Positions 1 through 8,954 of a DNA stretch of 36,033 nucleotides are shown here, one piece after another (the first letter of the stretch is position 1; each line of letters begins with the position of its first letter). The stretch lies in the NCBI GenBank assembly GCA_948470565.1, contig CAOKPF010000010.1, forward strand, positions 1 to 36,033. Reading direction: 5' to 3'. The stretch is from an uncultured Clostridium sp. (GTDB lineage Bacteria > Bacillota > Clostridia > TANB77 > CAG-465). Position numbers and translations under genes: made by a program. Under the pieces are notes generated by a model that was not told where the DNA came from, searched no databases, and saw only the letters and a program-made list of their open reading frames with translations.

Positions 1-147
1 AACAATTATACCACATGACAATTAAATTGTCTCCTAGTTCTAAAGAATTTCTGCAATTAAGGTGCAGGGCTTCATACCAAGGACTAGCAAAGTGAAAAAA
101 AAGCAAATAAATTACAATATTTTTCTTTACAAATGTTTTTTACGAAC
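1..147 (-). other. Structured leader or small RNA running off the left edge (unidentified)
   Basis: Read on the minus strand, this AT-rich stretch follows a good promoter and can form several hairpins. One is a TGCA...TGCA-type hairpin at about 49-66 (CTGCA/TGCAG arms). Another is a GACAAT/ATTGTC hairpin at 17-31. A longer-range CTAGT/ACTAG pairing could close the middle part. An AGGAGA ribosome-binding-like stretch at about 29-35 precedes possible ATG or TTG starts within the last 25 bases, so a gene probably begins beyond the window. It may be a 5' leader, a regulatory RNA or a small stable RNA. I cannot match it to a named class. Confidence 0.3.
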
Positions 148-153
148 ATTTGT
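129..153. promoter_or_regulatory. Inverted repeat over the start site of the left-edge promoter
   Basis: The arms ACAAATGTT (129-137) and AACATTTGT (145-153) are a perfect 9-bp inverted repeat with a 7-bp spacer. It abuts the -10 box and covers the expected transcription start. The right part, CGAACATTTGTA, partly resembles a Gram-positive LexA box (GAAC-N4-GTTC) but lacks the second half-site consensus. A repressor site is plausible; the factor is unknown. Confidence 0.35.
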
Positions 154-182
154 ATTGTATCATATATAAATATAATAATCAA
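154..182 (-). promoter_or_regulatory. Promoter firing out of the left edge
   Basis: On the minus strand there is a TTGATT -35 box (177-182), a 17-bp spacer and a TACAAT -10 box (154-159). Transcription would run towards position 1, away from the mobile elements. Its gene lies outside the window. Confidence 0.5.
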
Positions 183-190
183 TCTTTTTA

Positions 191-199
191 TGAAAATTA
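191..199. repeat. First copy of 9-bp target duplication TGAAAATTA
   Basis: TGAAAATTA lies directly outside the left end of the 410-bp element. The same nine bases recur at 610-618, between that element and the ISLre2 copy, and at 2152-2160, directly outside the other end of ISLre2. The three copies mark two insertions into the same target. Confidence 0.75.
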
Positions 200-609
200 C
201 AGGGAATTTTAATCAAATTTATTGTTTTGTAACACAAATGAAATATTATAAAAAAATGTAAAATATACATTGAGTTTGCAGAATACTAGGAAATTTTTGA
301 GTTTTATTACATTATAACAGTCTATTTATAAAAGTAGAGGTATACATAATTTATATTATAGTGAGACAAATTTAATAGTATAATACGTATAGTTTATCCA
401 TACTTATGTAAATAATTTTGGTAACATCTTTATTTTATGTAAATCATACTTATGTAAATTCCTAATAGATGTTTCTTACATGTTTATCTGAATTTATGTA
501 ATATATGTTATTAAAATATATTTTTTTATTAATATATATAATTAAAAAAATCATATTTTTATATTATTTCATTTGTGTTACAATCTGCACAATTTGTTAA
601 ATTCCCCTG
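200..609 (-). mobile_element. 410-bp transposase-less inverted-repeat element (MITE-like), left copy
   Basis: The element begins CAGGG at 200 and ends CCCCTG at 609. About 55-60 bp at each end form imperfect terminal inverted repeats that share the 19-bp block TTGTAACACAAATGAAATA. It is flanked by the 9-bp duplication TGAAAATTA (191-199, 610-618), which shows it moved as a unit. No reading frame of useful length is present, so it would need a transposase in trans. Inside, CATACTTATGTAAAT occurs twice (399-413, 445-459). A second, nearly identical copy in opposite orientation lies at 33874-34234. Both it and ISLre2 give 9-bp duplications and have AGGG-type ends, so an ISLre2-like enzyme could mobilise it; that is only a guess. 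Confidence 0.75.
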
Positions 610-618
610 TGAAAATTA
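610..618. repeat. Middle copy of TGAAAATTA, shared by two elements
   Basis: This single copy serves as the right target duplication of the 410-bp element and the left target duplication of the ISLre2 element, with no base between them. Confidence 0.75.
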
Positions 619-2151
619 GGGTGCAATTTTTTTCGTTGGCAAAAACAACACCGCTAAAGGGGAAAGATACTAAGCAACAGTAGTATGCTCCTTTAAATAA
701 TCTTCTTCTATTTTATTATATATTATAGGCATTACATCGTTCTATCTCTTACTTTCTGCTTTTGATCTCAACGATACTATAGTTTGTGATTTTTCAACAC
801 TCCATCTTATTCCCGCCTGTTTTAATCTTCTTTGAACTAATACTTTATTTGCTGATTCCATTGCACCTGAACCAATATAATATCCTTTTTTATGTACCCT
901 GGATAATCTATATTGTCATAGTTATTTTTTATATAGTTCTTTATATTCACTATTCCTGTTGGTAATTTTTCTTCTGGCTCTTTTATCTTTTTTAAGACCT
1001 TATCTTTTTTCCATGTTCTATATAATTTATCAGTGTCTCTGCATATTTTGTATACTCTCTTTGAACTGGATATAGATATTTAGCATACGAATATACATTT
1101 TCTTTTAAATGAAATAAATCTAATATTTGTAATGCATCTGGAAATATCTCATTACATATATTTCTTATCCATGTAGCTCCATCTGATAATATTACTGTTT
1201 TTCCTACTGTTTCATATCCATTAAGAATAACTATCATTAGCAAGTTTTTCTTTAATTCTTCTGCCTTACAAACTATTGATATGCATTCTTTCTTTAAGAT
1301 AATACTACTTCTATCTTTTCTTTTTAGTGTATCCTTATTTGTAAATGCTATTGCACTCTTACATTCTCTCCATGTTGAACCATTTTCATCTTCTACTCTA
1401 GTATTTATTACCGCACCATCTACCATTACATATAGTTTACATCTTCTCTTTGTCTCTTTATATTTAAATTTACTATATCATCGTATTTCTTATCTGCTTC
1501 CATTGTATCTGTTTTATATATTGCTTTTCCCACATATTCTGTGACTTTCCTTACATTACTTGCACTTATTTCTATTCCCAATAATTTCTCCAATAGCTCG
1601 CTTGATGCTCTAAAAGATATTTTATTTTGCCCTATAAATGAAACTTGTTCTATTGCTTGTACTGTCATTTTATATGGCAATTCATGTATCTCTAAATATT
1701 CATCTTTTGTTATTACTGTTACCTTTTTTTCCTCGTCGTATAACTTTATCCTTTTTATTTCGAGACTTCCATTTAATGTAACTATTTTTCTTTTTGAACT
1801 ATTATTATGCTTATACAAGGTTATTCCTTTTTCTTCAAATTCTCTTTTTTTATTAATTTCTAATTGCTCATCTATTTCATTTACTATTCCTTCTGTTAAG
1901 TTATGTATTATTATTTTGATATCTTCTATTAATTCTCCCCACATTGTTTCTATCTGACTAATTGATATACATCTTTATTTGATTCCTTATCCATTTTTAC
2001 ATATATTCATTTACTCTTTTTGCGAACTCTTCTATCACCATTTGTTTTAATTCTTCCTTTTTGTTTTCATTTATCATTTTTTCACTTCCTGCCTCAATTA
2101 TATCATATTTTTTCCATCTTGCCACTATTCCAACAAAAAAAAATTACACCC
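619..2151 (-). mobile_element. ISLre2-family insertion sequence, complete ends, decayed transposase
   Basis: The 1,533-bp unit begins GGGTGCAATTTTTTT at 619, and its other end, read inwards, begins GGGTGTAATTTTTTTTT. These ends form inverted repeats of about 21 bp with one length difference and two mismatches. The flanking 9-bp direct repeats TGAAAATTA (610-618, 2152-2160) fit the 9-bp duplication known for ISLre2 elements. The interior holds one minus-strand gene of the UPF0236/ISLre2 transposase type. The element is therefore structurally complete but cannot move itself. Confidence 0.85.
670..2077 (-). pseudogene. ISLre2-type transposase, broken by stops and frameshifts
   Basis: Joined across frames, the gene would be about 465-470 residues, the normal length for the ISLre2 (UPF0236) transposase family. 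The start is taken as ATG at 2077 behind an AGGAAGTG ribosome-binding site. The largest open pieces lie at 1426-1944 and 992-1426, and the C-terminal part continues in a shifted frame to about 670. Recognisable family features include the segment containing SDGATWIRN and, near the end, YYIGSGAMESANK followed by RRLKQAGIRW. At least two early stops, two frameshifts (near 1430 and 1005) and a probable Trp-to-TAG change near the C-terminus inactivate it. It belongs to the IS at 619-2151. Confidence 0.85.
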
Positions 2152-2160
2152 TGAAAATTA
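2152..2160. repeat. Third copy of TGAAAATTA, containing the integrase stop codon
   Basis: This copy flanks the right end of ISLre2. On the minus strand its first three bases (2158-2160) are the TAA that ends the restored integrase frame, so the original insertion target was the 3' tip of the integrase gene. Confidence 0.7.
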
Positions 2161-3385
2161 TCTAAATTTTATAATTTCATTTATAACATCTGATTCAATT
2201 ATGTTCCCTGCAATTATGCTTATTATTTCCTTGTTTCTTTTATACTTGATATATAATAATTCTATGTTGTTTTTACCTTACTATGCCCAAGTAAATCTGC
2301 AACATCTCTAATTCCAACGCAACTTTGCATTATTTTAGTTGTATAAGTTACTCTTAAATCATAAAATCTACAATTTTTTAATCCAATCTCATTATGAATT
2401 ATCTTAAATGGATATCTTATACTTCTGTCCCAGAATACTTCCATATCTATTAGTAAAAACTTATTTTATTAGCTAATCTTTTGTTACCTTTAACTTCAAT
2501 TATTCTATATTCTATTATTTTTCCATATTTATTTTTTACTTCTTCTAAACAATAACTATAATATTCCTTTTTATATTGCTTCTTTTTATAACTCTTCAAT
2601 GATTTTAATAATGTATCGTAAATATAAACTTGTCTTTCTCCTGTTTCTGTTTTTATATCTCCTATAAACCATTTGCCCTTATCATCTTTATTTTTAGCAT
2701 ATACATTATGCTTCACACTTATTATTTTATTTACAAAATCTATATAATCCCATGTTAATGCAAATATCTCTCTAGCCCTAAGTTCTATATAACAAGCTGT
2801 TATAAAAGCATATGTAAAAACATCATTTTTCTTGAACCTTGTTAAAATTTTGTCTATTTCTTGTTGAGTATATAAATGCTTTCTTATTAGATTTTTTTAC
2901 ATATTTATTTGGCACTTTTAAAGTTAATGTCGGATTAAGTTTATAAAACCTTATAAATCTGTTGCATCTCTAAAAGTAACATTTAATACTTTTAAGATAT
3001 TTTTTATATAATCTCTTGAATAATTATATTTATTGCATATCTGAATTATAAAATTATTTAATTGGTAACTTGTTAAACTAGATAATCTATATTGATCCAA
3101 ATTTGGTTTTAAATATTTCACCATTATACTTTTGTATGTTCTTATTGTGTTATAATTTGTATTTTACTTATAGTTTTCAATCAATAAATCTAAATAATCA
3201 CTATAAGATATTTTATCATTATTTGTATTGCAATTCATAGTAAAATAATTATTATACTCTATAATTCCTGCTTACAGTGCTTCCTTTTTCGTTTTAAAAC
3301 CTGATTTACTTTTTCTTTATCCATCAACCTTTGCTATTTCAAATAAGTATTAATATACTTCTCCCCTTTTCTTAATGCTTACCAT
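2158..3385 (-). pseudogene. Tn916-type tyrosine integrase, heavily decayed
   Basis: Read across frames, the minus strand encodes an almost full-length (about 405 residues) phage/Tn916-type integrase. It starts at ATG 3385 behind an AAGGAG site. The N-terminal arm-binding part contains GFKTKKEAL, followed by a SAM-like core-binding domain (YSDYLDLLIENYK, then the NTIRTYKSIM region). The catalytic domain has the first arginine in ELRARE, the H-x-x-R box altered to YDLR, then ADLLGHSKVKTT and NYY carrying the tyrosine. The frame ends NEIIKFR-stop at 2158. Stops (the first at codon 12) and several frameshifts make it non-functional. It marks an old integrative element whose other genes are not visible here. 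Confidence 0.85.
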
Positions 3386-3414
3386 ACATCTATCTCCTTC
3401 TATATAATAGTATA

Positions 3415-3456
3415 ATTAAAGAATCAGTACATATTAGTGAGTACTAACTCTTTAAT
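3415..3456. promoter_or_regulatory. 42-bp imperfect palindrome upstream of the decayed integrase
   Basis: The arms ATTAAAGA (3415-3422) and TCTTTAAT (3449-3456) are perfect, and AGTAC/GTACT pair inside them. The element lies about 30 bp upstream of the old integrase start and downstream of secA. There is no T-run after it, so an operator or recombination site is more likely than a terminator. Confidence 0.35.
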
Positions 3457-3469
3457 TCTTTTATAATAC

Positions 3470-3489
3470 AATTTTCAAGGTTGAAAATT
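3470..3489. repeat. Perfect 20-bp palindrome-like dyad after secA
   Basis: AATTTTCAA and TTGAAAATT are separated by GG. It follows the secA stop by about 50 bases on the minus strand. It could form a hairpin, but the following sequence is not U-rich, so terminator function is uncertain. Confidence 0.3.
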
Positions 3490-3541
3490 CGTTGACAAAA
3501 TATAAAATATAATCATTTGAAAAATCTTGTAATTGCTTATT

Positions 3542-6307
3542 TTACTCATTTTTACCACAGCATTGCTTATATTTCTTCCCACTTCCACAAGGACAAGGCT
3601 CATTTCTACCAATTTTTTTATCAGTTCTTACAGGCTCTCTTTTAACACTACCATCTCCGCCAGAACTAGCCCTAATATTTGAAATATTAGATTTATTTTC
3701 CATTCTTTGAATAGCTTGAATATCTTTACTATTTGCAGGACGTATAGCAAATACAGCCTTTGTAGCTTCTTCCTGTATATTGCTTACCAATTCTTCAAAC
3801 ATGTTATAACTCTCTATTTTATATGCCTCAAGTGGATTTGTTTGTCCATATGCTCTAAGTCCAATTCCATCCTTTAACTGTGAAATAGCATCAATATGAT
3901 CCATCCATTTTTCATTTACAACATTTAAAATTAGATATCTTTCTAATCCATCAAGTACATTTTCTGAATTAAGCTCTTTTGCCTCTTTATGATGTCCCTC
4001 ATAAATACTTGCAACTTTTCCTTCAATAATTCTATTTATTTCTTCTACTTCCATAACTTCAATTTCATCTTTAGTTATAATATTTTCTTTACTAAATAAA
4101 TTAAACAACACTGCATTTAAAGAATTAAAATCAACAGAATCTATTGATTCAGCGTTTGCAAAATATGAAACCACAATATTATTTATCTTAGCTTTAGCTA
4201 ACTTCATAACAATATCTGAAATATTATCTGAATTTAGAACTTCTCTTCTTTGCTCATAAATAATTTCTCTTTGCTTATTCATAACATCATCATATTCAAG
4301 TACATTTTTTCTTATAGTATAGTTTACGCCCTCAACTTTCTTTTGAGCAGTTTCAATTGCGGAATTTAGCATTTTTTGCTCAATAGGTATATCATCAGGC
4401 AGTCCCATAGCGTCTACAATAGAAGCCATCTTACCATTTCCAAATAATTTCATCAAATCATCTTCTAATGCAATATAAAATTTACTTTCACCAACATCAC
4501 CTTGACGACCAGAACGTCCCCTTAACTGATTATCAATTCTCCTTGATTCATGTCTCTCACTACCAATTATTTTAAGTCCGCCTACTTCAATTACTTTTCT
4601 TCTTTCTTCCTCTATTTCTGGTTTCAATTTCTTCTCAATCTTTGTAATTTCAGCTTTAGCTTTTTTTACCTCTTCATTATCATAATTTATAGGAGTTATT
4701 GCCATTTCTATTACTTCATTAGTAAATCCCTTTTTCTCCAACTCATTTTTTACTAAATATTCTAAATTTCCGCCTAGCATAATATCAGTTCCACGACCTG
4801 CCATATTAGTTGCAATAGTAACACTTTTATATTTTCCAGCCTGTGCAATAATTTCAGCTTCTTTTTCATGATATTTTGCATTTAATACTTGATGTGGAAT
4901 TTTTGCTTTTTTTAATAAATTACTAATAATTTCAGACTTATCTATTGAAGCAGTACCAACTAGTACAGGCTGACCTTTTTCATAACTTTCTTTAACATCT
5001 TCAACAATAGCATTAAACTTAGCCGCTTCCGTTTTATAGATTACATCGTTTAAATCTTTTCTAGCTATTTGTTTATTTGTAGGTATCTCAATAACATCTA
5101 ATTTATATATACCTTTAAACTCATCTTCTTCAGTTTTTGCAGTACCTGTCATACCTGCAAGTTTATTATATAATCTAAAGTAATTTTGGAATGTAATAGT
5201 TGCAAGTGTTTGACTCTCTGATGCAATTTTAACTCCCTCTTTTGCTTCAATAGCCTGATGTAATCCATCACTATATCTTCTACCTTCCATAATACGCCCA
5301 GTAAACTCATCAACTATTAATACTTGATTATCTTTTACAATATAGTCAACGTCTTTTTTCATTAAACCATATGCACGAATAGCCTGATTTACATGGTGAG
5401 ATATTGAAAGATTATCTAAATCCGATAAAGAATCAATTCCAAAATATTTTTCAACTTTTTTAGTTCCATTCTCTGTAAGTCCAACAGTTTTAGCTTTTAA
5501 ATCCACAATATAATCATATTCTTCATCTGTTTCATCATACTCTTTATCATTCTTTTCTATAATTACACGTGCTTTTAATGTCTTAACAATACTATTTGCC
5601 TTTTGATACAAATCACTTTGCTTATTAACCATACCAGAAATAATAAGTGGAGTACGAGCCTCATCAATCAATATACTATCAATTTCATCGACTATAGCAT
5701 AATTAAGCTCTCTTTGAACCATCATATCCTTACTCATTGCCATATTATCTCTTAAATAATCAAACCCAAACTCGTTATTAGTACCATAAGTTATATCAGC
5801 ATTATATGCCCTCTTCTTCTCGTCTTGATCCATTCCTGAAATTACAAGTCCAACAGACAGTCCTAAAAACTTATACAATTTACCCATCCAAACACTATCA
5901 CGTTTTGCCAAATAATCATTAACTGTAACAACATGTACTCCTTTTCCAGAAAGCGCATTTAAATAAACAGGTAAAGTTGCAACAAGTGTCTTTCCTTCAC
6001 CAGTTTTCATTTCTGCAATTCTTCCTTGGTGTAAAATAATTCCGCCAATTAATTGAACTCTAAAATGTCTCATTGACAAGACTCTACTACTAGCTTCACA
6101 AACCACAGCATATGCTTCTGGCAAAATATCATCTAAAGTTTCACCATTTTTTAGTCTTTCCTTAAACTCCACTGTTTTATTTTTTAACTCTTCATCACTC
6201 AAATTACCTAGTGTCTTCTCTATATTTTCTATACTATCAATTACAGATTCAATTTTTTTAATTTCTCTTTTACTATATGAACCAAATATTTTCTCTATTA
6301 AACTCAT
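3542..6307 (-). CDS. secA: Preprotein translocase ATPase SecA
   Basis: SecA is the cytosolic motor ATPase that drives secretory proteins through the SecYEG channel. The 921-residue frame has Walker A MKTGEGKT at 100-107, the DEAD-box-like DEID at 207-210 followed by DEART, and the helicase-like AGRGTD motif in the second nucleotide-binding fold. It ends in a complete SEC-C zinc motif (CPCGSGKKYKQCC), which in known SecA proteins contacts SecB or phospholipid. The ATG start follows a perfect AGGAGG site. The length fits clostridial SecA1, and no second secA is visible here. The gene stands alone with its own promoter; its 3' neighbour is the mobile region. Confidence 0.98.
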   Translation of the reverse strand: MSLIEKIFGSYSKREIKKIESVIDSIENIEKTLGNLSDEELKNKTVEFKERLKNGETLDDILPEAYAVVCEASSRVLSMRHFRVQLIGGIILHQGRIAEMKTGEGKTLVATLPVYLNALSGKGVHVVTVNDYLAKRDSVWMGKLYKFLGLSVGLVISGMDQDEKKRAYNADITYGTNNEFGFDYLRDNMAMSKDMMVQRELNYAIVDEIDSILIDEARTPLIISGMVNKQSDLYQKANSIVKTLKARVIIEKNDKEYDETDEEYDYIVDLKAKTVGLTENGTKKVEKYFGIDSLSDLDNLSISHHVNQAIRAYGLMKKDVDYIVKDNQVLIVDEFTGRIMEGRRYSDGLHQAIEAKEGVKIASESQTLATITFQNYFRLYNKLAGMTGTAKTEEDEFKGIYKLDVIEIPTNKQIARKDLNDVIYKTEAAKFNAIVEDVKESYEKGQPVLVGTASIDKSEIISNLLKKAKIPHQVLNAKYHEKEAEIIAQAGKYKSVTIATNMAGRGTDIMLGGNLEYLVKNELEKKGFTNEVIEMAITPINYDNEEVKKAKAEITKIEKKLKPEIEEERRKVIEVGGLKIIGSERHESRRIDNQLRGRSGRQGDVGESKFYIALEDDLMKLFGNGKMASIVDAMGLPDDIPIEQKMLNSAIETAQKKVEGVNYTIRKNVLEYDDVMNKQREIIYEQRREVLNSDNISDIVMKLAKAKINNIVVSYFANAESIDSVDFNSLNAVLFNLFSKENIITKDEIEVMEVEEINRIIEGKVASIYEGHHKEAKELNSENVLDGLERYLILNVVNEKWMDHIDAISQLKDGIGLRAYGQTNPLEAYKIESYNMFEELVSNIQEEATKAVFAIRPANSKDIQAIQRMENKSNISNIRASSGGDGSVKREPVRTDKKIGRNEPCPCGSGKKYKQCCGKNE

Positions 6308-6332
6308 AATTTCCTCCTATTTTGCTACAATT

Positions 6333-6360
6333 ATTATACCATAAAAAAATATAATTGCAA
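6333..6360 (-). promoter_or_regulatory. Promoter of secA
   Basis: Minus-strand TTGCAA (6355-6360), a 16-bp spacer and TATAAT (6333-6338) lie about 25 bp before the secA start. This fits sigma-A. Confidence 0.6.
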
Positions 6361-6448
6361 TATATAGTGATTTTAAGGTTTAAAATTACAAGAATTTTTC
6401 ACATTAAACAACATATTGATACTAGTTACATTAATAAACATCAATAAT

Positions 6449-6481
6449 TAAAAAATAGACTAGCTTACAAAAGCTAATCTA
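6449..6481 (-). terminator. Rho-independent terminator of the XRE regulator gene
   Basis: On the minus strand TAGATTAGCTT, loop TTGT and AAGCTAGTCTA form an 11-bp stem with one mismatch, followed by TTTTTTAATT. It starts ten bases after the stop codon. Confidence 0.8.
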
Positions 6482-6490
6482 AAAATTATA

Positions 6491-7657
6491 CTATATATCA
6501 AATATATCTTTAAAAATATTTTCAACAAACTCTGGATCATTCATTTTATATTCAACATATATCTCAAAATTTTTTATATTCATTTTGTCATCACTCTTTA
6601 ATTCTAAATAACTAGGATATTTTTCTTCTACTAACTTTCTACTGATAGTATACGAATTACCTGTAAAATTGTATTTAATAAATTCAACATTCTCTATTAG
6701 TGAAAATATTGATATAGAGTTATATATCAAACATTTTTGCATATACAAATTATCACTAATATACCAATCAGTAATATGATAATCTATAATCACACCAAGA
6801 TTATTTGAATCTATCTCAAACTCATACCCATATTCTGAAAGTGGTAATTTGTTTATTAAGTTTCCTATATTACTGTTATTTCCTACATATTTATTTTGAT
6901 ATTTTAAAATATTTTCCATTCCACTTTTATTATGATTAAATGGTGAAATAGGCACTGTATCTTTAGAATATTCATTCTTAGTATCAATAATATAGTATTC
7001 ATTTGAGGTATTTGTATTTATTCTATATACTTTATAAAATGGTGCATTATATACTATCATTTTATCAAGTGTTTCAGTTAAGTATGAAAATCTTGGTGGT
7101 TGATTATTATTTACTACACTAATAAAGTCTATTGTTATTAACAGTGATACTAAAATTACAAAAATACTAATACAAAGTATTATTCTTTTTAAACATTTTA
7201 ACTTTTGAAGTAATCTTGAAAAACCCATTAACGAAATTATTACACCTATTATAGAGTAAATAGAATTCCAACTACTCTCTGATGGAAATATAGAAAGGGC
7301 AGTTAATGTAATAAAAAAACCAAATAACATCAGAACTATTCCAATAATTTTATTATTTTGCTTTTTTTGTTCTTCTTTTTGCTCTTCTGAATATTCTATT
7401 GTATTAATCATATTTTCCTCCAATTTGTTAATGTAATTTTTATCTTCAAGTTTTTCTCCACTTAATAATTCATTAATTGTTATATCAAGTGCTTCACTTA
7501 GCGGTCTAAGCAGTGATAAATCTGGCATTCCTCTCCCTGTTTCCCATTTAGAAATTGTTTTGTAACTAACCCCTATTTTTTCTGCCAATTCCTGTTGTGT
7601 CATACTTTTTTCTTTACGAAGTGTTGCTATAAACTTCCCTATTTTTATTTGATCCAT
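6491..7657 (-). CDS. XRE-family helix-turn-helix regulator with membrane segments
   Basis: Residues 1-65 are a classic XRE/Cro helix-turn-helix domain, containing TQQELAEKIGVSYKTISKWE at 20-39. An acidic and lysine-rich linker leads to three predicted membrane helices (about 104-123, 133-150 and 159-180). The remaining roughly 205 residues are probably outside the cell and match no family I know. The arrangement suggests a membrane-bound regulator that senses an external or envelope signal; its targets are unknown. The ATG has a strong AAGGAGG site. The gene is monocistronic with its own terminator. A dyad at 7731-7756 upstream may be its own operator. Confidence 0.8.
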   Translation of the reverse strand: MDQIKIGKFIATLRKEKSMTQQELAEKIGVSYKTISKWETGRGMPDLSLLRPLSEALDITINELLSGEKLEDKNYINKLEENMINTIEYSEEQKEEQKKQNNKIIGIVLMLFGFFITLTALSIFPSESSWNSIYSIIGVIISLMGFSRLLQKLKCLKRIILCISIFVILVSLLITIDFISVVNNNQPPRFSYLTETLDKMIVYNAPFYKVYRINTNTSNEYYIIDTKNEYSKDTVPISPFNHNKSGMENILKYQNKYVGNNSNIGNLINKLPLSEYGYEFEIDSNNLGVIIDYHITDWYISDNLYMQKCLIYNSISIFSLIENVEFIKYNFTGNSYTISRKLVEEKYPSYLELKSDDKMNIKNFEIYVEYKMNDPEFVENIFKDIFDI

Positions 7658-7730
7658 AAATTTTTTCCTCCTTACAAAAAATATAACATTTTTTTGAAAT
7701 TATAGCAACAACTACATCACAGAATTATCT

Positions 7731-7756
7731 AATTCTACGATTCATAGAGTAGAATT
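7731..7756. promoter_or_regulatory. Dyad upstream of the XRE regulator, possible operator
   Basis: AATTCTAC (7731-7738) and GTAGAATT (7749-7756) form a perfect 8-bp inverted repeat with a 10-bp spacer, about 75 bp before the regulator start. XRE proteins often bind such dyads at their own promoters, but binding here is inference. Confidence 0.35.
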
Positions 7757-7858
7757 TATTATAAATTATATGATATTTTTTAATTCTCTAAAAAATAATA
7801 CAAATATTCAATTACACTACTCCTATTTATTAGTTGATATGATGACATTATAAGTACT

Positions 7859-8908
7859 TTAGTTTTTTAGAAAGTTACTGCTAATATATGAACTGCGCAT
7901 TAACATTTCGCAACATACCACTGTAATAATAAAGCTACCTAATATTATAATTATAACTTGTAATAGTAAATTATCAACAACACATAAAATACAGTAACTT
8001 AATATAACTAATATAGGTTGATGCAATATATAAATAAAAAATGAATTATTTTTAAAATATTTTGTAAACTTAGTTTCATAATTATAGTAACTTTTTCCAA
8101 TAGCAAGGCATACTAAACAGCCTAACCAACCAACAAAATTTACTAAAAAATCACCATAGTAACAAAAATTATAGTATAATATTACTAAAATAGTTTCAAA
8201 TATTAAAAATAAACTAATAATCACTTTTTTATTTTCTATTATCTTATCTATAATCTTCTCATTACTAAATATATAGTAACCAATTAAATAAAGTACAAAG
8301 TACTTTCCAAGACTATATCCCCCAAAATTACCTACATAGTATAAAAGCCATACAGGAATAAATAGCAAAATTATTTCAAATATATTTATTTTCTCAAATT
8401 TAGAAAAAACTCTTTCAAAATTTACATATTTTATAACTATTAATGACAGAACTGATATAACAAATAAATATAGTATAAACCATAAATGACCTGGAGTAAA
8501 ACAGCCATCATATCCACTTAAATCAGTAAAATTAGTAAAAAAGTATTTATAATTTTCTAGTACACTACCATTATACCCAAAAAAGTATTTTCTTGCATAT
8601 AATGTTTGTATTGGTATTAGTAGCACAGTTCCGAAAACAAATGGAACAAATAATTTAGTAAATCGCTCTTTTAAAAACTTCTTTGTTCTGCGTTTTTCTA
8701 ATGAATATTTTGCACACATACCAGCAATAACGAACAATACTGCCATAAACCAAGGATTAACAAACACGATTAATGAACTTAAAATTTCATTTTCTCCACT
8801 CCATATATAAAATTTTGAACCAAAATTATTCCATATCATAAAAGTATGAACAGGAAAAAGCAATAAAATCATTATAGTTCTTAAATTATCCAAATAGTAT
8901 TTTCTCAT
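7859..8908 (-). CDS. Acyltransferase-3 family membrane protein
   Basis: The protein (349 residues) has about ten hydrophobic helices and the family signature near the N-terminus, with YLDNLRTIMILL and a conserved His at 21. GHLWFILYLF in the middle and HQPILVIL near the end are also typical of the acyltransferase-3 (OafA/YrhL) family. These integral membrane enzymes transfer acetyl or other acyl groups to surface sugars or to antibiotics; the substrate cannot be told here. The start is taken as ATG 8908, because GGAG sits six bases before it and a GTG twelve bases upstream would overlap that site. It is followed only by the XRE gene in the same direction. Confidence 0.85.
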   Translation of the reverse strand: MRKYYLDNLRTIMILLLFPVHTFMIWNNFGSKFYIWSGENEILSSLIVFVNPWFMAVLFVIAGMCAKYSLEKRRTKKFLKERFTKLFVPFVFGTVLLIPIQTLYARKYFFGYNGSVLENYKYFFTNFTDLSGYDGCFTPGHLWFILYLFVISVLSLIVIKYVNFERVFSKFEKINIFEIILLFIPVWLLYYVGNFGGYSLGKYFVLYLIGYYIFSNEKIIDKIIENKKVIISLFLIFETILVILYYNFCYYGDFLVNFVGWLGCLVCLAIGKSYYNYETKFTKYFKNNSFFIYILHQPILVILSYCILCVVDNLLLQVIIIILGSFIITVVCCEMLMRSSYISSNFLKN

Positions 8909-8954
8909 AACTAACTCCACAATAAATTAAAAATTTCTTATCTATGTAATTTTT

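Noticed and set aside
1281-1957. Plus-strand frames across the ISLre2 transposase
   Set aside because: They are antisense shadows of the transposase remnant, with low-complexity Leu/Ser/Phe products and no ribosome-binding sites.
4550-4756. Plus-strand frame inside secA
   Set aside because: Antisense shadow of a clearly intact secA; the product is a Phe/Tyr-rich artefact.
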